Positions 6,225 to 9,848 of a stretch of 9,848 nucleotides of DNA are shown piece by piece (within the stretch, counting starts at the first letter, position 1; every line of letters starts with the position of its first letter). The notes under the pieces were generated by a model, which saw only the letters and a list, made by a program, of their open reading frames with translations, did not search any database and was not told the origin of the DNA. The stretch is from the NCBI GenBank assembly GCA_002729015.1, contig PBVO01000054.1:25319-35166 (forward strand). Direction: 5' to 3'. The DNA is from Candidatus Poribacteria bacterium (lineage in GTDB: Bacteria; Poribacteria; WGA-4E; UBA9662). The position numbers and the translations under genes were made by a program.

Positions 6225-8327
6225 ATGAGAAACGCATTTGTAGACCCGGATATACCGGACTCTATGACTTTTCTCAATGGTCAGCCGGTAAATACAAAGA
6301 GTGATTGGGAATCTCGGCGGAGAGAAATAAGAAAATTGTGGTGCGACTACTTCATCGGTCATTTTCCCAAAGATATCCCAAAATTACTTTCGGCAAAAGC
6401 AGGTCAGGCAAGTAGGACTACAGACGATTCGTACCGACGTCGGATTATACTGACATTCGATACCCCAAATCAAAAATCATTCGAAATTGACCTTTGGGAA
6501 CCAAAAAGTTCGGATGTAAGATTGAAACCATTGTTATTAACTCAACCCCGTTACTACCAGAGACTCAAATGGGGTGAAGAAGCGTTGAAGAGAGGCTACA
6601 CCGTTTGTATCTATCCTGGTCTCGACCTGCATCATAGCGAGCAGGATTATCCTAGTTACGAAACAGTTTGGGAATTGTTCCGAGACGAATACCCAGAAGC
6701 AACTTGGGGATCATCGTTGGGTATACAGGCGTGGCTAGCCAGCCGAACCCTGGATTATCTACTCGATCCACAATACAACCATCGAGTTGATAATAACGCA
6801 GTAGGCATTACCGGTTTCTCCAGGTACGGAAAGCAAGCAATTTATGCGGCAGCTTTTGACGAGCGATTTACGTGCGTGGTTGCTAGAAGCTCAGGGACTC
6901 CTACTTCCTGTTCATATAGATTTTCTGGCCGACATACTTTCATGGAATCTATTTCCCGAGAGGACTGCCCAGAAGCATGGTTGATTGATGATTCAAGAGT
7001 TTTCTATGGAAGAGAAAACGAGTTATCAATCGAGGGTAATTCATTGTTAGCTTGCATAGCTCCTCGATACTTGATGCTTGATACTGCTTATAACGATGGA
7101 TGCGATCCTACTTTCGGTGTTGAGCGAAACTACTTAAGTGCAAAGAAAGCTTGGGCCTTTTTGGGACAAGACAACAAGATCTGTCTTAGCTATCGTAAAG
7201 GAAATCATGATCCAGTCACCGACGAACAAGTCAGTTTCAACCTTGATTTTTTTGATCTTTCCTTCGGTAGACAAACAGATAATGAAGATAAATTTTCAGA
7301 AGTCCTGATCCACGCATTCGATTGGAATGATTGGAAATCAAAACAGTATCCAACCGACCTAATAACACCAAAAACGAAAAAGATTAGGACTAAAATTGAA
7401 TGGATGCTTGGGCAGCAGCCGATATTGGTAAAAGACGAAGGGAAATATCACATCATCGATAAGGACGAACTTCCTGTTTCTAACTGGTCTAGAGATCGGT
7501 GGAATCCTGGCGGAATCAGTAGGGTATCGTTTAGTTTCGGTGCTAAGATGCATGGTAATATTTTTTTTGATTCCCAGTTGGACAAATATCAAGCGACTGT
7601 CATTTGGCTACATCCATGGAATTATTCCCATGGTAGTAACGAAGGTTACGGCGTTCAGGAAACAACGATATATTACCGGTTAGCCAAAGAAGGTTACATA
7701 GTGGTGATGTATGATCAGTTTGGTTTTGGAGACCATTTATCCAATGCGTTCGATTTTTATGATCGACACCCACATTGGTCCCGAATGGGTAGAGCGATAT
7801 ATGATGTGAGGAAAGTTTTGGACTTTCTAAACAACGGTGAGGGGGTTACAGACAGCTCCATTCCAGCAACCGATCCATCACAAATTTATGTTTTAGGTTT
7901 TGCTTTCGGCGGAATGGTAGGTCTTTATTCATCCGCACTTGATGAACGTATATCTGGGGTCGCCTGCTTTTCTGGATTCACTCCGATGCGTACAGATAAT
8001 GACACTAAATCAACCGGCGGCATACGTCGATACTGGGAGTGGCACTCCATCATACCCAAACTCGGATTGTTTCATCAAAAAGAATCAATGATTCCGTATG
8101 ACTACGATGACATTATAGAGATGATAGCGCCTCGAAAATGTCTGGTCTACTCTCCAGAACAAGATCGTTTCAACGACATAGATGACGTCAAACAATGTAT
8201 TACAAAAGCTAAAAAATCATGGATAAACGAAAGAGACTTTAGTTTCATTTGTCCCAAAGATATTTGTAGATTTCAGAAAGATCAGCAAGATGTCGCACTA
8301 ACTTGGCTTCAAAATGTTACACAGTGA
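6225..8327 (+). CDS. Tandem alpha/beta hydrolase; N-domain CE15/acetylxylan-esterase-like, C-domain degenerate
   Basis: The 700-residue protein has no signal peptide, so it is probably cytoplasmic. It starts at ATG 6225 with AGGA (6211-6214) 10 bases upstream. The first alpha/beta hydrolase domain (about 20-370) carries GFSRYGK with nucleophile Ser199; this GxSRxGK pattern is shared with CE15 glucuronoyl esterases and related acetylxylan esterases. Asp291 (YNDGCDP) and His328 (GNHDP) sit where the acid and base are expected. The CE15 glutamate after the serine loop is not obvious, so 'CE15-like' is safer than 'glucuronoyl esterase'. The second domain (about 385-700) keeps the family's landmarks (YDQFGFGDH, CFSGFTPMRTD, IPYDYDD). 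Its nucleophile elbow reads GFAFGGM, with Ala560 where serine belongs, and there is no histidine after Asp647. It is probably a non-catalytic domain. The whole protein likely cleaves an ester of a carbohydrate or aromatic acid taken up by the cell; the substrate is unknown. Confidence 0.87.
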   Translation: MRNAFVDPDIPDSMTFLNGQPVNTKSDWESRRREIRKLWCDYFIGHFPKDIPKLLSAKAGQASRTTDDSYRRRIILTFDTPNQKSFEIDLWEPKSSDVRLKPLLLTQPRYYQRLKWGEEALKRGYTVCIYPGLDLHHSEQDYPSYETVWELFRDEYPEATWGSSLGIQAWLASRTLDYLLDPQYNHRVDNNAVGITGFSRYGKQAIYAAAFDERFTCVVARSSGTPTSCSYRFSGRHTFMESISREDCPEAWLIDDSRVFYGRENELSIEGNSLLACIAPRYLMLDTAYNDGCDPTFGVERNYLSAKKAWAFLGQDNKICLSYRKGNHDPVTDEQVSFNLDFFDLSFGRQTDNEDKFSEVLIHAFDWNDWKSKQYPTDLITPKTKKIRTKIEWMLGQQPILVKDEGKYHIIDKDELPVSNWSRDRWNPGGISRVSFSFGAKMHGNIFFDSQLDKYQATVIWLHPWNYSHGSNEGYGVQETTIYYRLAKEGYIVVMYDQFGFGDHLSNAFDFYDRHPHWSRMGRAIYDVRKVLDFLNNGEGVTDSSIPATDPSQIYVLGFAFGGMVGLYSSALDERISGVACFSGFTPMRTDNDTKSTGGIRRYWEWHSIIPKLGLFHQKESMIPYDYDDIIEMIAPRKCLVYSPEQDRFNDIDDVKQCITKAKKSWINERDFSFICPKDICRFQKDQQDVALTWLQNVTQ

Positions 8328-8342
8328 GTTTCATTTTCAAAC

Positions 8343-8362
8343 CTTTCATTTCATCATGAAAG
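8343..8362. terminator. Hairpin between the hydrolase and WG-repeat gene ends
   Basis: CTTTCAT (8343-8349) and ATGAAAG (8356-8362) form a 7-bp inverted repeat with a 6-base loop, in the 35-base space between the convergent stop codons at 8327 and 8363. Its position suggests a shared terminator, but no T-run follows on either strand and the stem is AT-rich. Confidence 0.25.
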
Positions 8363-8834
8363 TCATCTGTGTGGTTCATAAACGGTAGGCAGGACCTCTT
8401 CACCTAGTGAGTTGACTGTTCCCCATTTGTTATCGTTTTTTATTCCGAGAATGCCATCATTCACATGCTTAACTTTGTCATAAAAAGTGAAATAAGAGTT
8501 TTTTCGTTTTTATCTAATCGGCAAACACATTTTGAGTTCTCTACCCAGACGTACTCATCCGAAAATTCCCCACATTTTAGAATATATGTGTGATGATCAT
8601 TTCCCCTTTAAAGTTAATAACCCTCCACAATTGACCAATTCTAACTAATGAAAGTTCATTCCTAAAACTACCGATCTCATAATATTTTGTGTTAATAACG
8701 ATATCGCCTGTTTTTTGACTTCTATATCCCCATAAATTCAAAATTTTATTCTCAAATGGAATTAGGTCTTCAGCTCTAGAAACCAGACAAAATAAGAGTA
8801 AATTCAAAATAAGTACACGGGTAAAAATGATCAT
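8363..8834 (-). pseudogene. Secreted WG-repeat protein, broken by two frameshifts
   Basis: The intact 5' part (8834 down to 8577, 85 residues) begins with a signal peptide (hydrophobic core, probable cleavage after SRA at residue 21) and then one WG (KWG) repeat: WGYRSQKTGDIVI, TKYYEIGSF. It stops at TAA 8577-8579. Translation of the following sequence in the other minus-strand frames continues the same repeat pattern: FSDEYVWVENS and RLDKNEKT in the frame starting at 8580, then YDKVKHVNDGILGIKN and NKWGTVNSLGEEVLP in a third frame, ending at TGA 8363-8365. Each join needs one base added. The first is near the TATATGTGTG run (8583-8592) and the second at the A5 run (8482-8486). WG repeats are short beta-rich modules of unknown function. 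ATG 8834 is preferred over 8861 because GAGGAG lies 7 bases upstream and the signal peptide begins there. It could be a real relic or a sequencing error at repeats. Confidence 0.75.
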
Positions 8835-8855
8835 CTGATCACTCCTCAGATCAGA
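8834..8855 (-). promoter_or_regulatory. Ribosome-binding site in a hairpin loop
   Basis: On the minus strand a 7-bp stem (8849-8855 with 8834-8840, TCTGATC/GATCAGA) closes an 8-base loop, TGAGGAGT, that contains the Shine-Dalgarno GAGGAG. The stem's last base is the A of the start codon at 8834. It identifies the start of the WG-repeat gene. Folding could modulate translation, but a short stem of this kind is weak evidence of regulation. Confidence 0.4.
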
Positions 8856-8939
8856 CATCATACGGCAAATATGGTGCCTGAGAAGGCGTTCAATAGTAAC
8901 ATACTCAAATATTATCAGATCAATTGTATTGAACCAATA

Positions 8940-8969
8940 TTGCTACGTAAGAGGTTTTATATTTGTCAA
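8940..8969 (-). promoter_or_regulatory. Weak promoter candidate for the WG-repeat gene
   Basis: On the minus strand a perfect TTGACA (8964-8969) is followed after 18 bases by TAGCAA (8940-8945), which matches TATAAT at only three positions. It would give a leader of about 100 bases before ATG 8834. The -35 is good and the -10 is poor. Confidence 0.2.
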
Positions 8970-8988
8970 CTCCTTTGATTTATACTGT

Positions 8989-9039
8989 AAAAAAACAACC
9001 TCGTGTAGAGTCATAAATATTTTTTGAGTAAACACGGTT
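8989..9039 (-). terminator. Candidate intrinsic terminator of the oxidoreductase
   Basis: On the minus strand AACCGTGT (9032-9039) pairs with ACACGAGGTT (8997-9006) as 3 plus 5 base pairs with a 2-base bulge. One base later comes a run of seven T (8989-8995 on that strand). It lies about 70 bases after the oxidoreductase stop codon. The 25-base loop is long, which lowers confidence. The remainder of 8862-9110 is AT-rich with no gene seen. Confidence 0.4.
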
Positions 9040-9110
9040 ACCAATGACTAATTTCCCACTCTATAGAAATAAAATTATTAACAAGAACTTACATTAAATT
9101 AACTAATTGC

Positions 9111-9848
9111 TTACTTTTCCAATAGAGCTTGGGCGAGTATTTTATCTGCAATTTCCATTGTCTTGATCGCATCAGAGAAATTTGATTCTGGTTGATCACC
9201 TGACTTAATACAATCTATAAAGTTTCGATTTTTTGCTTGAAATCCACCGTAGATAAAGTTTTGATCACTACCAGCTATCTCACGTGTATCATATTCTGTT
9301 CCATGATAATCTCCATCATCGTAGAGATACCCTTTTCCTTCATGTTCTGCCTCGGCACAAATATTCGGGGCATGCATCTCCACTCTAAAAACACGTCGTC
9401 CGCTTGTCCAGCTGTTTTGTAAAATTCCAACAGCCCCACTATCAAAATGAAGAAGTGCCATGATCAGATTGATATCATGATAGAGGACCGATTTTGCAAC
9501 ACTATCAATTTTTTCGATTTCTCCTCCACACATCCACCTAAGAGTATCAATTGCATGGACGCCATCATCCATCATTCTATCTCTCATGCCAAAGCTAGGT
9601 CCATCTTTCTTATAGAACGTACAAATAGCATGTGTGATAGGACCACGTTGAAGGCATTTCTCCCGAAGCATTACAACCATGGGGCAAGATCTACGTTGGA
9701 AGCTTACTTGCGTGATACAGTTGTTTTTTTCTGCTAATTCTGCTAGCGATCTTGCTTGGTGAATTGAAAGACCCATTGGTTTTTCAATATACAAATTTAA
9801 CCCTTGATTAAGACACCAAGTCCAGATATCGTACATGTAGTGTGGAGG
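9111..9848 (-). CDS. Gfo/Idh/MocA family oxidoreductase, N-terminus beyond the window
   Basis: About 245 residues are visible. The frame stays open through the right edge (PPHY before the first internal Met), so the N-terminal Rossmann NAD(P)-binding part with its glycine motif lies outside. The family signature YIEKPMGLS is present, with the conserved catalytic-site Lys of the EKP motif encoded at 9780-9782. It is followed by QVSFQRR, then MDDGVHAIDTLRWM near 9530-9565, which carries the His and Asp that line the substrate pocket. The C-terminal alpha/beta domain ends normally at TAA 9111-9113. Members oxidise or reduce a hydroxyl of a sugar, inositol or sugar acid with NAD(P); the substrate cannot be told here. 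The partnership of such genes with DUF6807 proteins and symporters in heterotrophic bacteria fits carbohydrate catabolism. It points toward the WG-repeat relic and ends at a probable terminator. Confidence 0.9.
   Translation of the reverse strand, partial: PPHYMYDIWTWCLNQGLNLYIEKPMGLSIHQARSLAELAEKNNCITQVSFQRRSCPMVVMLREKCLQRGPITHAICTFYKKDGPSFGMRDRMMDDGVHAIDTLRWMCGGEIEKIDSVAKSVLYHDINLIMALLHFDSGAVGILQNSWTSGRRVFRVEMHAPNICAEAEHEGKGYLYDDGDYHGTEYDTREIAGSDQNFIYGGFQAKNRNFIDCIKSGDQPESNFSDAIKTMEIADKILAQALLEK

Noticed and set aside
8480..8595. Programmed -1 frameshifting as the explanation for the WG-repeat frame changes
   Set aside because: Neither site has a proper in-frame X XXY YYZ heptamer with a downstream structure, and two successive programmed shifts in one short gene are unlikely.
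8835..8861. Upstream ATG codons (8861, 8858) for the WG-repeat protein
   Set aside because: They would place nine polar residues before the signal peptide. The GAGGAG at a 7-base distance points to ATG 8834.
9237..9737. Two plus-strand open frames opposite the oxidoreductase
   Set aside because: They are antisense to a conserved Gfo/Idh/MocA gene, without recognisable domains or ribosome-binding sites.
1..9848. CRISPR array, tRNA/rRNA genes, insertion sequences or phage/defence cassette
   Set aside because: No regularly spaced repeats, cloverleaf-like sequences, transposase or integrase frames are visible. The lone nuclease is a secreted NUC1 enzyme, not a recognisable defence system.

Overview
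The window is AT-rich bacterial DNA carrying six clear protein genes plus one broken gene. They lie on both strands with long gaps between them, so nothing reads as a tight operon. The mix of families is a DUF6807 ('PmoA-like') protein, a sodium:solute symporter of the planctomycete/Poribacteria type, a tandem alpha/beta hydrolase with a CE15-like esterase domain, and a Gfo/Idh/MocA oxidoreductase. That combination is typical of environmental, probably aquatic, carbohydrate-scavenging heterotrophs of the PVC, FCB or Poribacteria/Latescibacteria kind. The phylum is inferred from gene families only, with low confidence; no rRNA or marker gene is present.

Layout, left to right. (1) Positions 1-1002 (+) hold the end of a DUF6807 protein cut by the window edge. 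(2) Positions 1003-1300 are a non-coding stretch full of hairpins, including three copies of an 11-base arm (two forward, one inverted). These arms can form two mutually exclusive hairpins, the second followed by a T7 run. (3) Positions 1301-2572 (+) encode a secreted NUC1-type DNA/RNA non-specific endonuclease with an unusual C-terminal half that resembles DUF1131 (the family of E. coli lipoprotein YfeY). (4) Positions 2658-4427 (-) encode a sodium:solute symporter. (5) Positions 4428-4843 are a divergent regulatory gap with a 14-bp palindrome and a long bulged hairpin. (6) Positions 4844-5965 (+) encode a membrane fatty acid desaturase. (7) Positions 6225-8327 (+) encode a 700-residue double alpha/beta hydrolase: the first domain has a complete catalytic set and the second has lost its nucleophile serine and histidine. 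(8) Positions 8363-8834 (-) are the remains of a secreted WG-repeat protein, broken by two single-base frameshifts. (9) Positions 9111-9848 (-) hold the C-terminal part of a Gfo/Idh/MocA oxidoreductase running off the right edge.

A common theme for the DUF6807 protein, symporter, CE15-like esterase and oxidoreductase is uptake and catabolism of sugars or uronic-acid esters. This rests on families and neighbourhood, not on any visible substrate-specific motif. The desaturase (membrane lipid), the nuclease (extracytoplasmic nucleic acid degradation) and the WG relic look functionally separate. No tRNA, rRNA, CRISPR array, transposase, integrase or phage gene is visible. The most unusual items are the nuclease-DUF1131 fusion with its attenuator-like leader, the half-dead hydrolase, and the frameshifted WG-repeat gene.
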